Below are positions 16,247 through 23,741 of a stretch of DNA of 64,000 nt, in pieces. Below the pieces are notes generated by a model, which had not been told where the DNA came from, ran no database searches, and was given only the letters and a program-made list of their open reading frames with translations. Origin of the DNA: Paenibacillus allorhizosphaerae. Its GTDB lineage: Bacteria > Bacillota > Bacilli > Paenibacillales > NBRC-103111. A program made the position numbers and the translations under genes. The stretch lies in the NCBI RefSeq assembly GCF_910594985.1, contig NZ_CAJVCE010000002.1:434001-498000 (forward strand). Direction: 5' to 3'. Position 1 is the first letter of the stretch. The number at the start of each line of letters is the position of its first letter.

Positions 16247-18262
16247 ATGAATTTTGATGTAACGAATCGCTTGGAGTACGAAAAAGTGAAGGAGCGATTG
16301 GCCGATTTTGCCATGTCATATCTCGGCAAAAACCATATCGAACAGATGGCGCCGCTTACGGATAAGCGTGTCATTGAACAATGGTTGGAGGAAACCGAGG
16401 AGACCGTACAAATGATAAAGTTCGGAGCTAGTATCCCGATTCCCGCACTGGAAGGAATGGAGCAAATATTTTCAGGCTTCGGGAAAGGATTGCTGCTGTC
16501 GATCGAGGAGCTTCAATTGATCGGAAGGCTGCTCGAAACTACGGAGCAACTGAAGCGGTTTATGGCAAAAAAAGAAACGGTAGCGCCAAACGTAAGCGCC
16601 TATGCCAAATCCATGTATGAGCTGAAGGAGTTGAAGAGCGAGATCGAGCGATGCATCAGGCATGGGCAGTTGACGGACCAAGCCAGCCCGGAGCTCGGCA
16701 AAATCCGTAAGAAAATCGTTATTATCGAAGAACGGATCAAGAAAAAGCTCGACGGAACAATGCAAAGGTATCGTTCCTACTTGCAGGAATTCGTTGTCAG
16801 CATGCGTGGCGACCGTTATGTAGTGCCGGTGAAAAAAGAATACAGAAAATTAATACCCGGAGCTGTACTGGATGAGTCGGCGAGCGGTCAAACCGTTTTT
16901 ATCGAGCCTGCCGATTTGGCCCAGTTGTCCTTCGAATTAAACGGTTGGCGCGCAGACGAGGCTAGGGAAGAAACGAAGGTTCTTGCGCATCTGACCGATA
17001 TGGCGGAGGAGCATCGTCACGAGATTTCGATCAACCTGGAAACGATAGGTCACTATGATTTTTTAGCGGCCAAGGCCAAATACGCCCGATCTTTGGATGG
17101 ACGATCTGTCCGGTTGAATACGGAAGGCAAAATACGAATTGTAGGCGGGAAACATCCGCTCCTGGGAAGTCAGTCCGTGCCTCTTCATTTTGAGATCGGC
17201 GAAGGCTACCGTTCTTTGATTATTACCGGTCCCAACACAGGCGGGAAAACGGTAGCGCTAAAAACAATAGGACTCCTGACCATGATGGTACAATCGGGGC
17301 TGCTCGTACCGGTGGAAGAGGAGAGCAGCTTTGCGATTTATTCCGAAGTATCGGCAGATATAGGTGACGGCCAAAGTTTGGAACATTCGCTAAGCACATT
17401 CTCTTCACACATCAAAAATGTAATTCGCATTCTTCGTTCTGCCGGCCCTTCATCCTTAATTCTGCTGGATGAACTTGCGACAGGAACAGATCCGGGAGAA
17501 GGGATCGGATTGTCTATCGCCGTGCTGGAAGAGCTATACAAACGCGGGGCGACCGTTGTTGCGACGACACATTTCAATGAAATCAAGCAGTTCGCCGAAG
17601 AAGCACCCGGGTTTCAAAATGCAAGCATGGCTTTCGACCTTGAAACGCTCCAGCCGCTGTATAGGCTTACGATCGGTTCTGCAGGCAGCAGCTATGCATT
17701 CCAGATCGCTTTAAAGCTTGGCATTCCGAAAGACATTATCGAACGATCCAAGGCCATCACGTACAACCGCGCTCAGAACGATCCATTGGTTTCGCTTGAA
17801 ACAGCGCTTGCGGACCATCGAACATCGATAGGAGCCGCATTAGGAGTGCCTGAAGAGACAGGCGCGGCTAGAGCAAAATCAGCGTCAACCATAGGGGCAA
17901 CTGCTTGGTCAACGACGAAGACAACAACAGAAGCAAGCGACACGAAAAATGAGAAGCAGCTTTCTTCGCTGCCGAGTTTTGATATCGGAGACAGCGTGTG
18001 GATACATTCATTGAGACGTACGGGAATTGTATGCAGTCAACCCGATGATAGGGGAAACATCGTTGTAATGATCCAAAAAGAAAAAGTAAAAATAAACCGC
18101 AAACGCCTCTCGCTTTACATTGAAAAGAAACAATTGTATCCTGATGAGAGCTACGACTTGGACATCGTGTTCGAATCGAAAGAAGTAAGGAAAAAGCGAA
18201 AGCAAATGAATAAAAGGCACGATCCCAGCAATATCATCGTTAAACCATCTGAGGAAATATAA
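16247..18262 (+). CDS. MutS2-like ATPase lacking the Smr domain
   Basis: MutS-family ABC ATPase, about 671 residues. The lever/core region is followed by the ATPase with Walker A GPNTGGKTVALKTIG near 327, Walker B LILLDELATGTDPGEG near 405 and the TTHFNEIK switch. MutS2 proteins are usually about 780-790 residues with a C-terminal Smr nuclease domain. Here the protein ends in a KOW-like segment (DIGDSVWIHSLRRTGIV) and a basic tail, so no Smr domain is present. A low-complexity Ala/Ser/Thr linker lies near 540-570. Start ATG follows AAGGAGGAAC. It might act on recombination intermediates or on collided ribosomes without self-cleavage; that is inference. The leader region contains two terminators. 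Confidence 0.85.
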   Translation: MNFDVTNRLEYEKVKERLADFAMSYLGKNHIEQMAPLTDKRVIEQWLEETEETVQMIKFGASIPIPALEGMEQIFSGFGKGLLLSIEELQLIGRLLETTEQLKRFMAKKETVAPNVSAYAKSMYELKELKSEIERCIRHGQLTDQASPELGKIRKKIVIIEERIKKKLDGTMQRYRSYLQEFVVSMRGDRYVVPVKKEYRKLIPGAVLDESASGQTVFIEPADLAQLSFELNGWRADEAREETKVLAHLTDMAEEHRHEISINLETIGHYDFLAAKAKYARSLDGRSVRLNTEGKIRIVGGKHPLLGSQSVPLHFEIGEGYRSLIITGPNTGGKTVALKTIGLLTMMVQSGLLVPVEEESSFAIYSEVSADIGDGQSLEHSLSTFSSHIKNVIRILRSAGPSSLILLDELATGTDPGEGIGLSIAVLEELYKRGATVVATTHFNEIKQFAEEAPGFQNASMAFDLETLQPLYRLTIGSAGSSYAFQIALKLGIPKDIIERSKAITYNRAQNDPLVSLETALADHRTSIGAALGVPEETGAARAKSASTIGATAWSTTKTTTEASDTKNEKQLSSLPSFDIGDSVWIHSLRRTGIVCSQPDDRGNIVVMIQKEKVKINRKRLSLYIEKKQLYPDESYDLDIVFESKEVRKKRKQMNKRHDPSNIIVKPSEEI

Positions 18263-18353
18263 TCGGGACTTTTACACAAATTGCTGCAGAAGTATATTAG
18301 ACCCGGTTAAAGAATGAAGGTAAGCAATCAACTTATACAAAAGGGTGAGAACA

Positions 18354-18611
18354 TTGATTCAAGTTCTGGAAGCTTCGATGCAATACAACAAAGGTGACGG
18401 ATACGTCGGCAAAGTGGGATTTCAAGTGGAAGGTCATAACCTTCCTTACGAGATCACCATATTCAGTAAAGACGGAAAAGATTGGGGCTATGGGCTGTTT
18501 TTCTTAAAGGAATCGGGTAACGAAGAACAGCTGGAAGCAGTGGAAGAGCTGTTGGAAGACAATGACGAAGTATTCGAGCTGCTTGTTAATGCGGCAAGAA
18601 GCTCGCTATAA
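18354..18611 (+). CDS. Hypothetical protein, 85 residues
   Basis: Small acidic protein, apparently beta-rich in the first half (GYVGKVGFQVEGHNLPYEITIFSKDG) and helical and very acidic at the end (EEQLEAVEELLEDNDEVFELL). No membrane segment. A TTG start at 18354 follows AAAGGGTGAG; the GTG inside that sequence (18345) is in frame but too close to serve. It ends in its own terminator. Proteins of this look recur in Bacillales as conserved hypotheticals; I cannot name a family. Confidence 0.7.
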   Translation: MIQVLEASMQYNKGDGYVGKVGFQVEGHNLPYEITIFSKDGKDWGYGLFFLKESGNEEQLEAVEELLEDNDEVFELLVNAARSSL

Positions 18612-18632
18612 AAGCGCGAATTGTTTATTTGA

Positions 18633-18661
18633 AGCCGTAGATTGTTCTGCGGCTTTTTTTG
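18633..18661 (+). terminator. Terminator
   Basis: AGCCGTAG pairs with CTGCGGCT (one G-U) across 6 nt, followed by seven T. Confidence 0.85.
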
Positions 18662-18945
18662 ACAAATTTGAATGGGCTTATAATGCGTAATCTACTACCC
18701 TAATCCTTCATAATATCCTCGGAAATTCCTATTCAATCCTCGTCTCATGGCATGCACTAACCCGTTCTACGACTCTTATGGGCACTATCCCATCCGCTCA
18801 GTTGGCAGCAATTATTATTGTAGTTCATTTTAGCTAGTACAAAACTAAAGAAGTTTGAAATCCGTTTAACCCAGCAACATGAAAGCTAACGTTTGAAGAG
18901 ATGAATGATGGAACCATGTTTGTGGGCGAACGATAATGTTGATTT
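18662..18945. other. Gene-free stretch flanking the transposase remnant
   Basis: About 280 nt without a plausible ORF on either strand. It is probably the 3' flank of the IS1595-type remnant; no clear terminal inverted repeat or target-site duplication was found by eye. Confidence 0.5.
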
Positions 18946-19745
18946 TTATTCTACATGATTACCAATCACGTGCCGGTACGAATTCCTGCTAAATTCGCGT
19001 ATTACAGAAGAGCTACTTATGCATTGACGCAGCAAATGGAACAATATTGGCTCTTCACGAATCGTTAGATTCCGACGATAGGTGAATTCATCTAAGTAGG
19101 CTTGCAAATGTTTACGGCCTAAACCGTGAAAAGTAGCATTGATCCATTTGCTCGCATCGTTCACAAACGCAAGAAGCGTTTTGAATCTTTTGGGAGAAAA
19201 ACGGCCAGTAACAATCTCGACATTGCTAGTGCACGGCTCGATATATTGTTCCATAAACGCTTTGCTTCCCACGGCAGAGATCACACGTTGATACATATGA
19301 GAATGCGGCACAAGTTTTATTCTGAAGCATGCCGGTTGGCCATAGTCGTCCATTGCGGCACCAACCAAAAGGGGGCGTTCTTGTTTATGAAGTTGTATCG
19401 TAGGGTTGTGAGGTTTACCGTAAGCTGAGGCGTTAACCTGGACAATCCCGGAAAGAAGCGTTTGTTGATTCGCCAGTGTCATAGCATGACGGATTTTGTG
19501 CAAAATGAGCCATGCCGTTTTATAGGTTACGCGAATGGCCTGGCTTAGCACGGTTGCAGAAACACCGCTATCTACCCGTGAAATAAGGTAAAAGGCAGTA
19601 AACCACTTGTAAAGTTCCGTACGCTGCACCGCGGACAGGAGTAACCGTCAGGCCACTTGACTTGAAATAAATATTGAGCACATGCTTCTTCGGTCCCGAA
19701 TTGTTCCTGAAAGGATGTATCTATTGCAGTAAGTTCGCCGTTCAT
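18946..19745 (-). pseudogene. Degenerate IS1595/ISXO2-like transposase
   Basis: Remains of an IS1595-family transposase on the minus strand. The N-terminus starts at ATG 19745 behind GGAGGAAC and reads as the family does (TEEACAQYLFQVKWPDGYSC, then PRC), but stops after 57 codons at 19572. The rest continues in another frame from about 19629 (TELYKWFTAFYLISR onward, 227 codons). Compared with family members about 35 residues, the second half of the zinc ribbon, are missing at the junction, so a deletion shifted the frame. The catalytic triad is also gone: the first Asp region reads VQVNASAYG and the second EIVTGRF; only the last Glu (AYLDEF) remains. It cannot transpose. The promoter upstream carries two LexA boxes. 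Confidence 0.85.
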
Positions 19746-19779
19746 ATCAAGTTCCTCCTTTCCTCTTTTTTAAAAAAAG

Positions 19780-19833
19780 CGAACAAATGTTTCTATTAAT
19801 AAGAATTATAACAAACATATGTTCTATTTTCAA
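19780..19833 (-). promoter_or_regulatory. SOS promoter with two LexA (DinR) boxes
   Basis: On the minus strand TTGAAA (19828-19833), a 17-bp spacer and TATAAT (19805-19810) make a near-perfect SigA promoter. One LexA-type palindrome, GAACATATGTTT, fills the spacer (19812-19825). A second, GAAACATTTGTTCG (19780-19793), which fits the Bacillus consensus CGAACRNRYGTTYC completely, lies just past the start site. The centres are 32 bp apart, about three helical turns. It drives the transposase remnant. Confidence 0.75.
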
Positions 19834-19836
19834 GTA

Positions 19837-19957
19837 TATAATTACATAATATTACATAAATGAGGTTTGTAAATAACATTTCGGAGGCAGTCATTGTTAG
19901 ATCATGATAGGTCCACTAATTCCAAATCTTACTGAGTAGAAGGGATAGTGCCTAAAA
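19837..19957. other. AT-rich gene-free stretch
   Basis: AT-rich spacer between the SOS promoter and the minisatellite. No ORF or hairpin of note is visible. Confidence 0.4.
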
Positions 19958-20133
19958 ATGCAAGAAGTACAAAGCAAGATTATGCAGCAAGAAGCACGTA
20001 AAGAGAAACCATAACCAGCACAAAGCTAGAAGTACATAGCAAGAAGCACAAAGCAAGAACCACATAGCAAGAACTCTCAATGCAAGAGCTCTCATAGCAA
20101 GAACCACATAGAAAGAAACACATAGAAGTAAGG
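19958..20133. repeat. Degenerate minisatellite, about 14-15-bp unit
   Basis: About twelve imperfect tandem copies of a unit resembling GCAAGAAGCACAAA or GCAAGAACCACATA, drifting between 13 and 16 bp. It lacks T on the plus strand. Unit lengths vary, so it does not encode a protein repeat, and no conserved repeat/spacer pattern is present as in CRISPR. The hydrophobic reading frames opposite it are low-complexity artefacts. Confidence 0.7.
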
Positions 20134-20446
20134 CATGCCAGAAGATATCGCCCCAACATGGTTTTAAGTGACGGTGGACGAAGCGAGAGATACTCTTTAA
20201 TAGACTGTGAGAGAGGAGCAAACAAGTGAAAGACAGGGCACCAATCAAAGGGAGAAGTTAAGCGCGAAAGGCGTATACAGGGACGCTGAAAATACATTTG
20301 GAAAGTAATATCAGCCAATAGCTGTTCAGGTGAGAGAGAGCAGGAATTAGTCTTTCACAATACGGAGGGTTGGATGGTTGCATGGGCGAAAGGACTTTTA
20401 TGCATGAAGGGTAATGATACGGCGAAGGAAGATGATAAAAAATATA
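20134..20446. other. Gene-free stretch before the HPr-like gene
   Basis: About 310 nt with no convincing ORF on either strand. Purine-rich plus-strand sequence continues from the minisatellite; nothing else was recognised until the cre-like site. Confidence 0.4.
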
Positions 20447-20461
20447 TTGCAAGCGCTTACC
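20447..20461 (+). promoter_or_regulatory. Candidate cre site (CcpA operator)
   Basis: TTGCAAGCGCTTACC fits the cre consensus WTGNAANCGNWNNCW at all but the last base. It lies 52 bp before the HPr-like gene, suggesting CcpA control of a gene whose product resembles a CcpA corepressor. Confidence 0.5.
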
Positions 20462-20512
20462 CAATAATTTAATATATAGTTACAACTATTCCATCGGGTC
20501 AGGTGAGAGAAC

Positions 20513-20770
20513 ATGAGAGTGCATGAGATTACGATCTCCACGGAAATGCAGCCGCAGTACTTGCAATTGATTGCACAAAGAGCAAGCCAGTTCCGCTCCG
20601 ATATAAAGATCAAGTTTGAGAAAGAAAATATACAACTCGACGCCAAGAGCATTTTAGGGATGATGATGCTCCCTATGCATCCGGGTACTAAGGTAACTAT
20701 TCAAACGAAAGGCGGAGACGAGGAAGAAGCGATCGAAGCCATGAGCAGCATGCTCGAGGTAAAGGCTTGA
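20513..20770 (+). CDS. HPr-like protein without the catalytic histidine (Crh-like)
   Basis: 85 residues with the HPr fold pattern. The serine site is intact: DAKSILGMM puts Ser at position 46, the site phosphorylated by HPr kinase in HPr and Crh. The phosphotransfer loop is not: where HPr has GIHARPA, this protein reads TEMQPQY, which aligns Gln13 with His15. Bacillus Crh also has Gln there. It therefore should not carry phosphate for the PTS but could act as a Ser-P corepressor of CcpA. It differs from Crh in lacking the Arg of the loop. Start ATG follows AGGTGAGAG. Own terminator downstream; cre-like site upstream. Confidence 0.78.
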   Translation: MRVHEITISTEMQPQYLQLIAQRASQFRSDIKIKFEKENIQLDAKSILGMMMLPMHPGTKVTIQTKGGDEEEAIEAMSSMLEVKA

Positions 20771-20884
20771 GCTTGGATCCAAAGCTCGAATCACAAACTT
20801 GACTCAAGTCTGAACTCAAAAGCTGAATTGCATAGACCGGCGTACAAATCAAAGTATAAAACAACTATATCAATGCAATTCAAA

Positions 20885-20923
20885 AACAAAGCTCTGCGCA
20901 TAGCTGCTGGCTTTGTTTTTTTT
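20885..20923 (+). terminator. Terminator of the HPr-like gene
   Basis: AACAAAGC pairs with GCTTTGTT and runs into a T-tract. A 9-bp inverted repeat (GAATTGCAT at 20825, ATGCAATTC at 20873) lies just before it. Confidence 0.75.
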
Positions 20924-21014
20924 GTGTTCAAGTAAAGGTGTCTGTTACAATAAGCTAGGCCGCATTATTCGTAGAAAATGATAGGATACTGAGTAGAAGA
21001 GGGGAAGGGGATTC

Positions 21015-22172
21015 ATGCGATCTCGCTTGCGGTTGACAGTCATACTGACTGGCATTTTTGTCGTTTTGACGGCGATACAATATTATATCGGTTGGCACAT
21101 ATGGGTCTTTTTATCTACGGTCTTTCATTTGGAATCGAGCGTGTTATACTGGGCTATGTACTGGATCGTCGCATATTCCTATCTCCTGGCACGCTTGTTG
21201 TCGCGTGTATTGCCAAGATTTTTATACCGTGTGCTGAAAGTCGTCGGATCGTATTGGTTTGCGGTACTGCTATATGCCATACTGCTGCTGCCGGTTGCAG
21301 ATCTTATCGCTTTAGTGCTTCGGCTTTCCAATACGGCGAGTTCCGATACTATTGTAATCGTGCTTGGTATTTTGTCCGTTCTCATCTTCGCGGGGTTGGT
21401 ATTGAGAGGTTCGTGGAACGCCTGGAATCCTGTCATTCGAAGGTTTGAAGTAACGATACCCAAACCAGCGGGGAAGTGGGAGCGGCTTACGATCGCAGTG
21501 GCCTCTGACCTTCATCTCGGGACTATTGTCGGGAATGCTTATCTGGGAGTGCTGGTAGAGCGGATCAACGGACTAAAACCGGATTTGATTTTATTCCCCG
21601 GAGACGTTATCGACGATGAGATCGAACCTTTTATCCGTGAACGGATGGGAGAGGTCCTGCAAAAACTGCAAGCGACGCTTGGCAAATATGCCGTTCTAGG
21701 CAATCACGAGTATATCGGCGGGCACATTGATGAGTTCGAACGACAAATGACCGCATCCGGCATCGAGCTGCTGATGGACCGCAGCGTAAAGATCGACGAC
21801 AGCTTGTATCTAATCGGTCGTAAGGATCGTGCGGTGGAGCGTTTCGGAAAGGGGAGCCGAATGGAGCTGGACGAGCTTCTGGACGGGATAGACCGATCGC
21901 TTCCTCTGATCATGATGGATCATCAGCCGTACCACTTGGATCAGGCATCATCAAGCGGTATCGATGTCATGCTGTCCGGTCATACGCACCGCGGGCAAAT
22001 GGCACCGAATCATTGGATTACAGGACGATTGTTCGAGCTGGATTGGGGCTATGTTCAAAAAGGAGGACTCCATGCGATCGTATCCTCAGGATTTGGAACA
22101 TGGGGCCCGCCGATTCGCCTCGGCAGCCGATCCGAAATCATTGAACTTATCATTCATTTTCAGCCTTCCTAA
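21015..22172 (+). CDS. Membrane-anchored metallophosphoesterase
   Basis: Calcineurin-like phosphoesterase, 385 residues. The first ~145 residues hold four predicted membrane helices; the catalytic domain follows with all the metal motifs: SDLHLG near 166, GDVIDD near 198, GNHEY near 230, DHQPYH near 300 and GHTHRGQ near 322. Related to YkuE-like phosphoesterases. The substrate (nucleotide, phospholipid or peptidoglycan precursor) cannot be read. Start ATG follows GAGGGGAAGGGG. The Dabb protein begins 21 nt downstream, so the two are probably one operon. Confidence 0.9.
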   Translation: MRSRLRLTVILTGIFVVLTAIQYYIGWHIWVFLSTVFHLESSVLYWAMYWIVAYSYLLARLLSRVLPRFLYRVLKVVGSYWFAVLLYAILLLPVADLIALVLRLSNTASSDTIVIVLGILSVLIFAGLVLRGSWNAWNPVIRRFEVTIPKPAGKWERLTIAVASDLHLGTIVGNAYLGVLVERINGLKPDLILFPGDVIDDEIEPFIRERMGEVLQKLQATLGKYAVLGNHEYIGGHIDEFERQMTASGIELLMDRSVKIDDSLYLIGRKDRAVERFGKGSRMELDELLDGIDRSLPLIMMDHQPYHLDQASSSGIDVMLSGHTHRGQMAPNHWITGRLFELDWGYVQKGGLHAIVSSGFGTWGPPIRLGSRSEIIELIIHFQPS

Positions 22173-22193
22173 AACGAAAGGGGCATTGCAAAT

Positions 22194-22487
22194 ATGGTAG
22201 AACATCTCGTATTGTTTAAACTGAAGGAAACGACGACAACCGAACAAAAAGCCGAAATTGTAGCAACGCTTCAAGAGTTGGCCTCGATTAATGGCGTAAT
22301 CGAATTTTCCGCGGGTTTGAACCACTCGGAAGAGGGGAAAAGCAAAGGATTCGAAGTCGGTATGCGTATCGCATTCCGGGATACGGCCGCGCTGGATGCT
22401 TATTTGCCAAGCGAATCCCATCAAACAACGATTGGAAAGATTAGAGAACATTTCGCCGATGTCATCGTTCTGGACTATACGCATTGA
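22194..22487 (+). CDS. Dabb (stress-responsive alpha/beta barrel) domain protein
   Basis: 97 residues covering one complete dimeric alpha/beta-barrel (Dabb) domain: it begins VEHLVLFKLKE and ends with the typical HFADVIVLDY. Members are small dimers; most lack a known reaction. GAAAGGGG precedes the ATG. Located between a phosphoesterase and pantothenate kinase. Confidence 0.88.
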   Translation: MVEHLVLFKLKETTTTEQKAEIVATLQELASINGVIEFSAGLNHSEEGKSKGFEVGMRIAFRDTAALDAYLPSESHQTTIGKIREHFADVIVLDYTH

Positions 22488-22544
22488 AACGGTGCCATGA
22501 TTGTTGCTAATCGAGAGGCAAGATGAGAAAGGGGAACATCAAAG

Positions 22545-23366
22545 CTGGCTAATTCATCTTATTTAGGCATAGACGCAGGGGGGACTCTCGTTAAATTTGC
22601 CTATTATCATAAGGGGAACCTGACTTTTCATAAAATTCCATCCGCACAAATGACGGTTGCGGCTTCCTGGATTAAGGAACAATTTTCCGGAGCGCAGCTG
22701 TGTGTTACCGGAGGAAAAAGCAAGCTGCTTCAATCTTGTCTCGGCATCAATATGCCGGAAATCGTTGAGTTTGAAGCAACCTGTTCCGGTGCTGAATACT
22801 TGCTCAAGGAGCAGGGAAGTGACGAATCGGCTTACATATTAACGAATGTCGGAACCGGCACGTCGATTCACTTCGTTCAAGGCGAAGAGCATAGCCGGGT
22901 CGGGGGTACAGGCGTTGGCGGCGGTACGTTGATGGGTCTGTCCTATCTTCTGACAGGTCATTCCGACTACAAAGAGATTATGTCGTTATCACAAATCGGG
23001 GATCGTGCGAACATCGACCTGAAGGTGAGCCATATTTACGAAGGGGCGGAACCCCCGATTCCTGGGGAGCTAACGGCGAGCAATTTCGGCCATGTGCTGC
23101 AAAGTTCAGTTCACGCCCAGGATGCTGACAAACTGGCTTGCGTCGTCGGACTCGTAGGGGAGACCGTGACGACCATGAGTGTTTTTGCGGCCGGGAAGTG
23201 CGGGGTAGCTACCGTAGTCTATATCGGCTCCTCTTTCGTTGAGAATGAGCTGCTGCAGGAGATTGTGCTGCGTTATACTGCGCTTCGCGGAGCGAAAGCG
23301 ATCGTTCTGAACAACGGCGAATTCAGCGGGGCGATCGGAGCGCTTCGATCGATTTATCGGGATTAG
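22545..23366 (+). CDS. coaW: Type II pantothenate kinase, apparent CTG start
   Basis: First enzyme of CoA synthesis in many Bacillales, phosphorylating pantothenate; actin-like ATPase fold. From the proposed start it has 273 residues, close to the family length. The phosphate-binding GIDAGGTLVKF lies at about 8-18, TNVGTGTS near 100 and VGGTGVGGGTLMG near 115. No ATG, GTG or TTG occurs in frame between the upstream stop and the G-loop. The first usable ATG (22650) would delete the phosphate-binding loop. CTG at 22545, 10 nt after AAAGGGG, is the only near-cognate codon in place. Confidence 0.82.
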   Translation: MANSSYLGIDAGGTLVKFAYYHKGNLTFHKIPSAQMTVAASWIKEQFSGAQLCVTGGKSKLLQSCLGINMPEIVEFEATCSGAEYLLKEQGSDESAYILTNVGTGTSIHFVQGEEHSRVGGTGVGGGTLMGLSYLLTGHSDYKEIMSLSQIGDRANIDLKVSHIYEGAEPPIPGELTASNFGHVLQSSVHAQDADKLACVVGLVGETVTTMSVFAAGKCGVATVVYIGSSFVENELLQEIVLRYTALRGAKAIVLNNGEFSGAIGALRSIYRD

Positions 23367-23386
23367 AAGGATAAGCCTTCCTTTTT
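23366..23386 (+). terminator. Short terminator after coaW
   Basis: GAAGG-ATAAG-CCTTC followed by CTTTTT, overlapping the coaW stop codon. Confidence 0.5.
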
Positions 23387-23441
23387 GCATAAAATAGCGT
23401 GAATCATTGCACACTATCTTTTGGAAAAGGAGGGATGAACG

Positions 23442-23681
23442 ATGGCGAAAATTGCAGTGGAAAACAGCCTGCAGGATGTGAAGAACGCACTCCAGCAAAG
23501 CGGGCACGACGTGATTGCAGTAGATTCCAGCAATATTCAAAACTGCGACTGCTGCGTCATTTCCGGACAGGACAAAAATGTGATGGGAATCGCAGAAACG
23601 GCAACGAAAGCATCCGTTATCAATGCTCAAGGAATGACGGCGGATGAGATCGTGCAGCAAGTCAATCAACGTTTGCAATAA
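23442..23681 (+). CDS. YkuS family protein (UPF0180)
   Basis: 79 residues matching the UPF0180/YkuS family: AKIAVENSLQDVKNAL at the start, NCDCCVISGQDKNVMGI in the middle, and TADEIVQQVNQRL at the end. The CDCC cysteine cluster is typical; the function is unknown. Strong AAAAGGAGGG ribosome binding site. Confidence 0.85.
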   Translation: MAKIAVENSLQDVKNALQQSGHDVIAVDSSNIQNCDCCVISGQDKNVMGIAETATKASVINAQGMTADEIVQQVNQRLQ

Positions 23682-23692
23682 TCGAACAAGGA

Positions 23693-23741
23693 AAAATGAG
23701 CACTTCCGTCCATTGCTGTGCAGTGGGGGAGTGCTCATTTT
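23693..23741. terminator. Bidirectional terminator between convergent genes
   Basis: AAAATGAGCACT pairs with AGTGCTCATTTT. A-tracts and T-tracts flank it, serving ykuS on the plus strand and the pseudokinase gene on the minus strand. Confidence 0.75.

Noticed and set aside
18946..19745. Programmed ribosomal frameshift in the transposase
   Set aside because: No slippery heptamer at the junction, about 35 family residues are missing there, and two catalytic acids are lost; decay explains it better.
19958..20133. CRISPR array
   Set aside because: Units are contiguous, 13-16 bp and drifting, with no unique spacers and no cas genes nearby.
19952..20318. Hydrophobic Cys/Leu-rich reading frames on the minus strand
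   Set aside because: They lie opposite the minisatellite, and their composition comes from translating the repeat; no ribosome binding site and no family resemblance.
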